Notes under the pieces: model-generated | The model's input: only the letters and a program-made list of their open reading frames with translations | Told to the model about the DNA's origin: nothing | Databases searched by the model: none | DNA from: Acanthornis magna | Taxonomy: Eukaryota > Chordata > Aves > Passeriformes > Acanthizidae | NCBI GenBank assembly: GCA_036785705.1 | Contig: JAWUZG010000004.1 | Span: 8,156,501-8,220,500 of the forward strand | DNA length: 64,000 nt | Direction of reading: 5' to 3' | Part shown: positions 34,492-45,611 of the stretch, one piece after another | Position numbering within the stretch: position 1 is the stretch's first letter | Layout: each line of letters opens with the position of its first letter | Position numbers and translations under genes: made by a program

Positions 34492-34628
34492 TGGGAACAA
34501 AGACTCCTGTATTCTCATGCTGCAGGCAGGTGTTACCTATTTAGCAAGTCACTGAGCTGTTTATGCTTCATAAATCCCACCTGCAAAAAGGCATATTCTA
34601 CTCATTAACTCCAGAAAAATACTAATAA
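34492..34628 (+). mobile_element. MIR-like SINE relic
   Basis: TGGGAACAAAGACTCCTGTA then TTCTCATGCTGC resemble the GGGAACCAGGACTCCTGGGTTCT block of MIR-like SINEs seen in turtles and crocodilians. Then come TTAGCAAGTCACTGAGCTG, ATGCTTCATAAATCCCACC and CTGCAAAAAGGCATA, matching the order GGGCAAGTCACTT / TGCCTCAGTTTCCCCATC / TGTAAAATGGGGATAA. The middle is gapped and divergence is high, as expected for a pre-avian insertion. No A/B box of tRNA quality remains. Confidence 0.55.
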
Positions 34629-36799
34629 TCTACAAAAAAAAAAAGGGGGAAATAGCTTAAATAACAGTAATATTTATGTTTATTTAAATATGAGTGAACT
34701 TGAAGAAATCATACTTTTTGATTGAGAAAAAAATAAAGATATGTGTAGGTAAAGAGTCAAAGTAGTCTATTATAAAAGGAAGAGACTAGATCTGTCCATT
34801 AGATAACCTGACAGGACACATATGATAATATTATTCCATCTAACTGAAAAACATAATTGCATTATAAGATTAATGGGAAGTATTAATATTTAGTAGTACC
34901 TACTCCCATCTTATCCTCGCTAGAGATTAATGAGCATTCAAAGAATGAGCAAAATCTGCAATTAAAAATCATTTGTCATTTAGAAGGTGTCGTTGATCAA
35001 CATGCAGCTTTTAATAGTGTATTTGATTTCTATTAAAAATGATTTAATTTTTATTCTTAGTAAGTATCCACAGAAATATCCTTCAGCCCCCAGTCATGTG
35101 AACACCCTTTGATCATAGACCAGACAGGGGTTGTCCATTTCTGACGTCCTTTAGTGGGAAAACTCACATAAGCTTGCTTAACAATGGTGAGAAAGAAGTG
35201 TATGCTTGGTCTCCTAGAAAAATTTTACCTAAAAGTGCAGGTGTCCAAAACTTCTGTAGCCAACACAAAATTCCTAGTTTATTATTCTGAGAGGCTAGTT
35301 TTTCTCCTTTGATTCTTCTAGGGAGCCTGTTTTAATCATGTTTCCAGATATGCCAGGTGCCTAAAGTGAGATTGGAAGGTTTTCATATTAGGAAACACTA
35401 CAACAAATAGAAAATGTTAATGTCACTAATGTTTTTCCACTCTTTCTGGAAGAAAAACACATAAGTAATAACAGTAAGAAAAAATTCAGCCCCAGTCCTC
35501 AAGGAATGGAGTTGGAATATTCAAACAGATTTTTCATCTTCACATGATTTGTGAATTGATGGAAAATTATACATTGCCTCACTGCATTATCACAAAGCAT
35601 ATTTACCATGGTTGAATTTGAATGACAAATTTGACATTTATTTCTCTGTTATTAAGATTTTAAAAACCCAAACCAAAATCAAATTACGGAGATAAAATAA
35701 ACCTGTGTGAAACAAGCAAAGTAATGTAATTAGATGTACTGTTTTAGGAGATGGTATATTCACTGAAGCAATTAAATTATGTTGCTTGAAGAGAATATAA
35801 ATATTTTCACATTAACCTGCCAGTACTTTAGCAGTTATTAACATAAAAGGACTCAGCCAAAAAAGCCGAGAAGCCCTCTTGAGATCTTCAGTGTCGTGGT
35901 GGAGTCTTCACAGCTGTACACCAGTAGGGGATGCCAAAAGAAAATGTTAGAAAAGTCATCTTGTCTCATGAGCATACACCTGAATTGTCAGTGGATTCAT
36001 AATTCATACCTTGGTCTTTAAAATCTGAAGTCAGAAGGCTGAAAAAAAGAGTATTAGTAGAAGAAAAATCACAGAATAAACACTACAATGTAGCAACATT
36101 AATCAATATACAGTAAAATTTTGTAATGGAAGAAGCAGACTACTTTATTGGTATGCAAGAAGTGCTCTGAAAAATTTGAATATTTTAGGACTACTACACA
36201 TAACAAATAACAGGGTACTAAAGAATCGGCCAATATGTATCACCACAGGCCAAATAACTTTTTTTTTCTTTAAGGAAATATCTGGGTTTGTATTTATGAG
36301 TTTAAAATATCACGAGTATATGTTAATTCATTGACATTTCTGTCTGAGTTTCACAATTGGTTTATAGGATCCCCTAAGATTTATCATTGATAGCATATCA
36401 CTTTTAATACATATTTCTAATTTAAGTTATCTCTCTATACTCTGTGGTAATTAAAACAATTACTTTTATTAAATGATGTATTGGGTTGAAATGTCATTTT
36501 GCTTTATGAATTCATATTGACTTCCTTGTTTTTTTTAATGTACTTCTTTGCAGCATTAGCATTCTGTTATGCAGCTGCATTAAACTGAGCTAGGCAGGCA
36601 TTCAACCAAAGGACTTCAGTTATATGATGCTCAAAATTGTGAAATGCAACTGCTCAGTTCCAGCAGCAGAATTTACAATGCAGATTATTAAATTCACATA
36701 AACCATGATTCCCTTAAACCTCCTTGAATACTGGAGTACTCCAGATGGAAAACAGAAAATGAGAAAGGGATAGACTCAAGCACGTTGCCTAAATGGAAC
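34629..36799. other. Unique non-coding DNA, candidate conserved segments
   Basis: No gene or transposon was recognised. An (A)11 run lies near 34637. Segments 34890-35060 and 36540-36720 have high sequence complexity and homeodomain-type TAAT/ATTA cores, and could be conserved non-coding elements (see findings). Confidence 0.5.
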
Positions 36800-37070
36800 T
36801 GTCATGGTCTGGGCACCCCAACACAAGAAAGACATGGGCACAATGGAACAAATCCAGAGGAAACCATGGAGATGATCAGTGGTCTGGAACACCTCTCCTA
36901 TGAAGACAGTCTGAGAGTATTGGGTCCGCTCAGCCTGGAGAAGAGAAGGCACTGAGGAGAATTCACAGAACGATCCAGTAGCTAAAGAGGGTCTACAAGA
37001 AAGCTAGAAAGGAACATTTTACAAGTGCGTGTAGTGGCACAACAATGGGGAATAAATAGCAAATTACAGA
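36800..37070 (+). mobile_element. CR1 LINE fragment, ORF2 C-terminal region
   Basis: Plus-strand blocks in CR1 order: CATGGTCTGGGCACCCCAAC, ACAAGAAAGACATGGGCACA, GGTCTGGAACACCTCTCCTA, TGAAGACAGTCTGAGAGTAT, CTCAGCCTGGAGAAGAGAAG, TCTACAAGAAAGCTAGAAAG and TTTTACAAGTGCGTGTAGTG. Family equivalents encode W-A-P-Q-H-K-K-D-M, the S-Y-E-D-R-L-R-E-L box and the F-S-L-E-K-R box. Stops (an early TGA after the E-K-R-R box) and a deletion of about 20-30 bases before the TCTACAAG block show it is dead. The 3' UTR is missing. Confidence 0.85.
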
Positions 37071-40000
37071 CCCATATACTTTCCATTGATCTCGCGAGAC
37101 TAATCATCTCAGTTAAGGCTTACACCTTTAAAAGTTATGAGAGTTTGAGAGAAAATGCAGCCACAAAGAAAAGACAGCTTTGGGAAAGAATGTAAGTTAA
37201 GAAAATGTACTGGGGTCCATATGCGTATATTGCACAGCTAAGTTCACTGTGGCTCAATTTGTTCTGTAGACAGCATTTTTTAGTGTTGACTGACACTTTT
37301 CATGTCTTGTAACAGGTTTCAGTGCTGTGCTAATCAAATCTTGGTGTCATAAATATCTTGCAAAGTGTGACATATCTGACTTCGACAGAATAGAGTACTC
37401 TTCACCTTGACGCTTCACCCGCCTCAAATATATGTGTCCTGATACTGCCTAAAATTTAGGAGGGGAATCTGAAAATTACAAGGGAGTTGGAACAGATGAA
37501 ACTAATGTGGTTACACAAAGGTTGCAAAAAAATTTTAATATTTTATGTGACACATTTTCAGAAGTTTTTAAAAATATTCTGTTATTAGCAATTATATTCT
37601 CTTCCACAGTCCATCAGGCTACATTAAATTATTCTCTCCATTGTTCAAATTATATTTCTTGAAGAAATACATTGATTACTTTGTGTCTACAGGAGATTAT
37701 TCTTTTCTAATTATCCATTGCACAAATTGTAATCAGTTGTGCTGCATTGTCTCATCAATTCAGTAAAATAATGGTTTATTGAAAAAATGTCTGTCAGTAA
37801 GGGATAGAGAAGCCTCCAATCTTTAGTACTTCTGCTAGCTTTTATCATGTTTAATTTGCTTCACCATTCACATTCTTCTCTTTCTGATTTCTTAGAAATT
37901 GATGGAAAATAATACACAGAGTACTTAAGTAATAAAAGTGCAGATCCATTCTTCTATATAAATTAGCTACTGAAAAAGTTAAATAAATTACAGGCTCAGT
38001 GCATAATTCCCATCTTATTAATGTTGTCTAAATAGCAGTGTACAAACATCCTCCATCAAGACACATCTCCTTCATTTCACCTCTATCTGCTACTGTCAAT
38101 CCACACATTTCCTCTAATTACAAATTCAAAAAGCAACATTTCAAAGAGCTTTTCTCTGGACAGGAGCATGCTGAAAATATTGCTGTTACAGTAGGAAATA
38201 AATAAATAAATAAATAAGTATTTTTTCTCTTTCTCATAGCAGCAAAGTCTTCTGCCTGGGAAAAATATACTATCAAAGTGTAAAATATATTCAAGCAATT
38301 AGGTTATTCAGGTGAAAAAAAAGAACAGGTTCTGGAAATGTCTTTTGATGAAAAGAATTTATATTCACCTTCACTGATTCCCTTTTGAAACACATTTAAC
38401 TTCATTCTTCCTCTACATGCCAATTTGTTTCCTCCAACACAAACACAATGGCATTCTTGACAGATACCTGTTCTGTAAAGCCTCCAAAGTTAGAGGTTCT
38501 GCAGACTTGCTGTGGACTTTTCTGATGTCTTCTAGCCATTTGAAAATTTAAATAATAATTTGTTCCATTTTTTCTTGTGTAGTTCACTATGTATACAGGG
38601 TACAGTTTATTGCATTTGCAGGAAGCTTGTATGGATTTGAAAAGTATTTTCATGCCAGAGCCTCAAGCACATGCACACACACCTTTTTTAATCATCTCCA
38701 AACAAAGCAATTCTCACAATACCTTATCTCATAAATGTCTTGAAAGTGAGTTGAAGAAATATGGCAAATATAAGTAGTGTTAAACTACAAAGCATTGTCT
38801 AGGGACACCATACCTTAATATTTTAAATTAGCAAGGATGGAATTTTTTTTCCCTTAGTGGACTACAAAACCAATGGCACTTTGGAAGAGAGTGCTTGGAT
38901 TCAAGATGACACTGGAAACTAAGAGCATGCCTACATAGCAAATGCTACCTCTAGACCAGAACATTCAACTGCTTAAAGACAGATAGAATGGCTGACTAGT
39001 GACAGCTCTGACAGGAAGAGTCTGAGATTTAACTCATGGAAACAATATTAACACATTTCAAAGGCAAAAAAAAAACAACATTAATTTTAGAGGATCAAGC
39101 ATCAGTAAAAATAAAAAGGCAAGTAAAGACATCCTACCACTCTGCTTATCAGAAATGTGTTCCTCCATATCACAGTATTTGGGTAAGGACGGTGCATTCA
39201 TAAGGACAGGCTTATCAGTTAGAAAACCCATGGAATGCTGCAACACAAACTTACACAATATGCATAATACAGCGCAAAATGAATAAATATTAATTTCAAT
39301 CTTCCACGGAATTCATTAAATTTTATTTGCTATTTTAGATTCAGCTGGTAAAAAAAATATTTTTTAGACTGAAATGTATTAACTCAGCAAAGCTATTTTT
39401 TTGGATGTCTTCATACCTAAATATTTGTACTAAACATTGAAGTGACAAAGAGAAAGTGGAAGGAAACCTGGTGCATCTCCCCTTCCTAGTAGCTTCAGAC
39501 TACTGAGGGATTAGAAGTTGGTCACTTCTCATTTGAGACAAATAGCTTCACCAGGAAACAATATTATCCAGCCTTTATCTTTCCTCTTGGGAAGATACTT
39601 GGCCTCTACTTCCACTTTGTAGTAACAAATTATTGACTTGGTGAGAAACAATGACATTACATCCATAGAGGTTAGAGTGCACTGATGGGAAATGAAATTT
39701 TCATGTTCAGGTCCTTCCTTCAGTGAATATTCAAAACTCAACAGAAAAAAAAGTTCAAAGACTGGTAATCCCAACTCAAATAACCTAATTAGAATAGTCT
39801 GTATGTATAGGAGACATCAAACAGGTGTTCTCATCTGTTAGGGGAATACTCAGTCAGTACATTATTGTCTAGTTAGGAGGCCATAATTTCTGAAATAATT
39901 TCATTTTTTATATTGCAAGTGAATGGTCAACACATTTTATTACTGGATGTGGTAAAATAATGTCTTCTGGGTCCTTTCAGAGGGGAAAGATGGATCCTGG

Positions 40001-40184
40001 ATCCAAAACTGCTTAGCTCCATGATAAGATGCTTTGACTTAAGAGGGAAATATTTTCTTTGTGCAGTTGGATTGCTTCCATAGCTTTTCAGTCTCTCTGC
40101 AGGTACCTATTAATATGTCTTATCATCCCATGTAAATTTTTATAGGCATCGTCACTGAATTCGTAAGTATTCATTAAATCTGAG
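37071..40184. other. Unique AT-rich non-coding DNA
   Basis: No gene was recognised. It contains an (AAAT)n run at 38195-38218 and a complex segment at 37600-37780 with SOX-like (CCATTGTTC) and homeodomain-like cores. Frames of 60-83 codons have no family motif. Confidence 0.55.
38195..38218. repeat. (AAAT)n microsatellite
   Basis: About six uninterrupted AAAT units on the plus strand, a common tetranucleotide in vertebrate DNA. Confidence 0.9.
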
Positions 40185-40915
40185 CCCCATTGAGATGGAT
40201 CCACAAGTCCCAAGGGAGCTAGCAGATGTTATTCCAAGGCCACTCTCATTAATGTTTGATTGATCATGGTGACTGAGAAAAGTGCCCGAAGACTGGATGA
40301 AAGCAAATGTCACCCCCATGTTCAAGTAAGGCAACAAGGAGGACTCAGAAAACTACAGGTCAGACAGCCTCATTTTAATCCCTAGGAAGTTTAAGGAGCA
40401 AGTAATCCTGGAAACCATTGTCAGCCACATTAAGAAGGAGAAAATTATGTAGTCAGCATGGATTCACCAGGGGAAATTCATGCTTGACAACTTATTAAAC
40501 TCCTATGAGGAATTAACTGGCCTGGAATATGAAGGGAATATTTTCTACCTGGACTTCAGGGAGGTTTTTGACATTTATGAACATAGCAGCATGAATACAT
40601 ACCTGAAGGGATAGTGTAAAGAGGGGGCAACCGGTGTCTTTTCAGTGATGCTCAGTGACAAGACAAGAGGCAGTGTGCACACACTGAGATACAGGAAATT
40701 GCCTCCAAACACCAGGAAGTGATTTTTTACTGTGAGGGCGACTGAACCACGGCACAGGCTGCCCAGAAAGGTTGTGGAGTATGGATCTTTGAAGACATTA
40801 AAAGAATGCCCAGATACAATCCAGGACACCTGGCTCTAGGCACCCTGGATTAAGTAGGAGTTGGACCAGATGACCTCTGCAGATCCTTTCTGGCCTCTTT
40901 CATTCTGTGATAGTG
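40185..40915 (+). mobile_element. CR1 LINE with large internal deletion
   Basis: The first part (40185-40600) matches the RT N-terminal core: translated pieces resemble P-Q-V-P-R-E-L-A-D-V, VPEDWMKANVTPMFK and YLDFREVFD, interrupted by in-frame stops. At about 40600 it jumps to the 3' portion: CCTGAAGGGATAGTGTAAAG, CAGTGATGCTCAGTGACAAG, TTTTTTACTGTGAGGGCGAC, CACAGGCTGCCCAGAAAGG and GTTGGACCAGATGACCTCTG, ending with CATTCTGTGATAG. By the family layout, the catalytic F-A-D-D region and the following several hundred bases of ORF2 are deleted. The 3' UTR and one tail unit remain. Confidence 0.88.
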
Positions 40916-43900
40916 AATGCTCTTTGAGATGCATTTCAAGGACTGACATTATAAATTTCTCTACAGAGACAGATCCAAATGGACTTGAGATTTAAGTTCC
41001 TTAAGTGGTCTTCAAGCAGAATGTAAAACTCAAGGAAAACCTTCTCTTCATTAATTAAATCCCTTTCACGGGAAAATTCTTCATATATCTAAAGATCTTG
41101 CGATACACATGCTTAAGACTGACACTGGCTGAGCAAATTTCTCCCTATGTGTGTTTAAGACAAATTAAGATCTTCACAGTAGGTGCTGTCAAAATAGTCA
41201 TAGAAGGTATGTTGAAGTCACAACTTATATAATAATGGGGACTATTGGCCTGTAAAATATATTAATGTATTGGAATTATCTATTTGTGTTCAAAATAAAA
41301 GGGTCTTTATGTAACACTTTCATTACAATACTTACAAGGGAAGAAAAAGATCTAAGTCCTTCACTTTCTTGACTCTAACAAAGATTTTTAAAATTCCTTG
41401 TAAAAAATGTACTATAATTATCAGAGTAGGAAACAATTTTAGTTCAGAAAAAAGTTATAAAATTGTGTGTAATGTGGCAAAGAAGCCAAGAAAATAGAAA
41501 AGAAAGAGAAACAGAAAAAGAGTGAGCTTGAGTCTGCAGCCTAGTTCTGTAAGTAATCTCCTAGACCAGGGAGACCAAAATTGCATTTCAAAGGTATTCA
41601 TGCACTTTATTAACTGGTCAATGTAGAATCCAATCCTTCTGTACTATTTCTCCAAGCAACAAAAACTCCAACATGTACATACCACCGTCATTCCAGTCCC
41701 AGGCATATTTAAAATACAAATAATGATTTTCTTGGAAAATCTACTTGCGTAAAAGTTGCAAGGCATTTTGGGGATTCCCCACATTCTCATTTCTCCATGT
41801 GGTTTGAAAGTATGAATATATTAGATAAAATATGTATCAAAGCATATGATTTATAGGATAGAGTAAAATGGATGATTTGGGAATTAAGCTTTTGTTAGTA
41901 TTAAACTTGGTGTTCACTCACTGCGAAGTTTCTAAAAAAAATATGTGGAGCTGAAGCATAAATCTGACACTGCAAGTTTTCTGCACAACATTAATACTCC
42001 TTTTTGAAGTAACACCCCTCCTAAAATATTCAAACCCATGTTTTTACTAACTCTCCATTTCATGGATGTTGACACTATGCCAGATGTAAGAGTGCAGGAG
42101 AGTTTAATGTATCTTTAGGAAATATATCATAAAGTGTATTATTAGCACCATAAAATTGTGTGAATCATACAAAATTATATTGAAGAATGAATAATATTCC
42201 AATTAAAGGGAATCTAAAATTATAGACAATGTAGTTTACGAAAAAAACCAGTGTTTTTACAAATACATGCCAACATTTTGTTTTTTATGCTTATTTCATT
42301 GCAGAATGCAAATAGCTTTTTAATAAACTTGTCACATTACAAATACATGCAACATTCCAGTAGAAAATAGGATAAGCAGAAGTAATTAGTTGGAATATGT
42401 AGAACAAAAGAATTACGCTTAAAATATTTACAGCATTGGTTTTGAAATTCCCTTTGAATGCTTTATTTGCTTAAATTAATTAAGGTTTTACAGAGTTTTC
42501 AAAAGGATAGTTGCAATCTGAAATCTTAAAGATCATATTTTCCATGTATTAGAGCTGACTGCCTATGGTTTAAATTATTAAAACAACAAAGGAAATAATT
42601 AAAAGGTTTGTTTAATAGAAGACATTCATTTATAAATCATTGCTTCATAAATATATCACTTTTAAAACTAACTAGAGACAATATTGACAAAGGAAAATAA
42701 ATGAGCATGGTTTAGGAATTGTACAAGAAATACTATAAATAAAAAAATGGAGCAGGCTTTAAATCTCCAGTGTCTAAGGTTTAGGTCAATAACCATCACA
42801 TACTGAAGTGAGAAAAACAAATTTCAACTTCCAAAATTGACATTCAAGTAAATATTCAGCTCAGAAGATTAACATTGTATTATATCTATTTCAGGAAACA
42901 AAAGGAAGATGACAATTCATATTGATGCAGTGCAATAAATGGAAGACAAAGAAGAAAGTTTCAAGGGTTAAATAAAATTAAAAGTGCAAAGAGATGTAAA
43001 TTATTAAAAGTTTTAATTACTTTTCATACAGCTTTATGAAATATTTATCTAAATATATATATATGTTTCAGTATAGAGCTTTTCTCAGTCTTATTGTCTT
43101 ATTTGGACAATAAACAGAAACTGGCATAATTATAACTTTAGAAAGATTTTTGTTCATGCTCCATACTTTACCTGAGAACAAATAGACAGTGTAATCATCC
43201 TGTCTGTGGAAAACAAAATATTTCAACATATATTTATATTGTTAAGTCACACATCTAATAGACCCAGCTATGTGTTTGTTATTCCATTAACCAGATTAAC
43301 AACATATGGTAGGAACATACCTCATCTACCAGTTATATTGCTTTGTACATCTTATCCATAGTTGCTGATAAATGGGGCAATAACACGTTAACAATGCTGA
43401 AGCTATATATAAGATCCCTTGAATGGTTTTTTTCATCATTAATATTTAATAAATTAATTAATGTATTGAAGTAATAAACTCAAAGCTTACTTTGTGTTAT
43501 AGCAATGGAGCAATACATTTTGGCTACTAACAATAAAGCCACAAATAAATGCTTTTAGTTGGCAGCCTCAAAGAAAATTATTTACACAATGCTTACACAG
43601 CACTTAAGAAAAAAATGCAAGCATTCTACATTGAATTGATAAAAAAAACCTTAATTGGGTAAAGATGGAGAAAACTTCTCCTTTATTCATGAATTTACAG
43701 ATTTTTTCCTTCTTATTGCGACTTCACTAATTGACAAGGCATTTAACTTCCCTGAATAAACTAGCACAAAATAATAGAGAAAAGCATTTGTCAAAATATT
43801 ACCCTATTATAATTTCCTGTATAATCTCTCCGGCTATTACTGATTTAAAATAATTTATTTGTTTAGGCTTCTTGACATGCATAGAAGTTCTGTCAGTGTT

Positions 43901-45486
43901 TGAAACCATATAGCAGAATGTGAAGGCTCTTAGATTATAAAGTCATGCAAGAAAATTCTGAATATTTATGGAACATAGAAGTATCTACATGGACAGAGAT
44001 CAATGAATTATCTAGCACAAAAGCCCATCTATGACAATGGTCAACAATGGATGATTAAGAAAGAATATAGCATAAACAAATGAAGAGACTGAAAATATAA
44101 TTAAGAAATTTGCATTGCATAAGTTTTTGTAGAGTATTGTGAATAAAAATATATGGTCCTGCAATTACTTACATAGAGATTACAAGTAATAACACAGTTA
44201 CTTAAATTGCAGTGAGTGTCAAGTTTTATGGAGACTGCAGAAATCACTCATCTGCCTCAGTGGGAATTTGCTTTCTCCAGATTACCTGAAAATAGCAGAA
44301 TGAATGTGCAGTGTAAAACTCAAAATAAGTATAAGCTTCTTCACATTCAACATTGAAATGGTCTCATGCTAATGGAGCACTGCTGTGCAGTGGTGTGGGA
44401 GCACTACTCATGTAAGAAAGAAATGAAGGACCAAACAGAATCAGTTTAGATGCTGACTTTGTGTGACATCTGACTACAGGTCTGAATATAAACCAATACA
44501 GATTCATTTTCATTTGCATTATGAATGGTGTTATATTTCTATGAGAAGGTGATAGCATTTTTATTTACTGATGGTGGAATGGTATTAAAACAAAACAAAA
44601 CCACCCCCAGTTCAGCTGTTTTGTTGGAAACTGAAAAGTGCAGTGCTTAGGTCTTCTGCAGTAACTGTATAGTTTAAGACTAAATTGAGCCAGTGACACT
44701 TTGAAATAAAGGCAAATTACAGCTTCCGCCTGTGAGCACTGAATTTATTTGCAAATGTAAAAGTAACCACTGTCATACTGTGACATTCTAACTCCTGGCT
44801 TTGTGTTTCTCCATGTCCTTTCAGAGTATTCTGTCCACCTGCTGTATTTAACATCTCATAGTATAGCAACCATGTGACTCATGTCTTGTTTCTTATTCTA
44901 CTTCAATTTAAACTATATCTGTGCCACACTCTGCTTTACCTTCCCTGCAGTGGTTATTCAGGTATATAGTCTTTATCAATACTTAGGAAATAAACTAAAA
45001 TAGCATGAGGAGTATGAAACATCAGTCAGCCCAAAATGTGAATACAATGGGAACAAGTGCTTAGTAGCTACTTGATGCTGGTAATATAATTTTTTTAGCA
45101 CTGATTAAATAATAATTATAAATACATAAACCAAAAAGCTTTGCAAATAAGACAGTGCAGCAAATGGATGAACTTGCACTGTGGGACAGATTTGGAATTC
45201 TTCCTGTTTAATAGAATAAACATAATTTGATAGCCAAATAACCCAAAATCAGTCACAAGTAGTTGAATGCACAAAAAGTTCTTAAGTGAACAGCTGTTAA
45301 AAATCAATGCTCTGATGAAAGACAGAACTTTCAGGAAGGACATAGACCAGAAAGTTTAAGCTTTTCCTTAATGCCCTAAGTATAGCAGAAGGTGCCCCTG
45401 CAAAACCTCCTGTCATTTGTGAGAGCCACCCAATCAGAATATTAGTGACAACCAATGAAAATAAATAAATATTTTGTAACACTGCC
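40916..45486. other. Unique, very AT-rich non-coding DNA
   Basis: No gene or named transposon was recognised. It includes a purine-rich strand at about 41480-41526, a dispersed pair of ACAAATACATGC sequences exactly 80 bp apart (42259 and 42339), (TA)n at about 43050, and a run of AT-rich segments with many ATTA cores (43640-43880). Confidence 0.55.
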
Positions 45487-45524
<38 letters not shown>

Positions 45525-45535
45525 TACATATACAT

Positions 45536-45592
<57 letters not shown>

Positions 45593-45611
45593 GTATATTT
45601 ATACACACACA
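45487..45611. repeat. Compound microsatellite (TA)(CA)(TACATA)n
   Basis: (TA)8 from 45487 runs into (CA)11 to about 45524, then a TACATA hexanucleotide array with one CATCATATA interruption to about 45592, and a decayed ATGTATATTTATACACACACA tail-like edge. Frames of 61-64 codons made of H-I or V-Y repeats on the two strands are products of this repeat. Confidence 0.95.
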
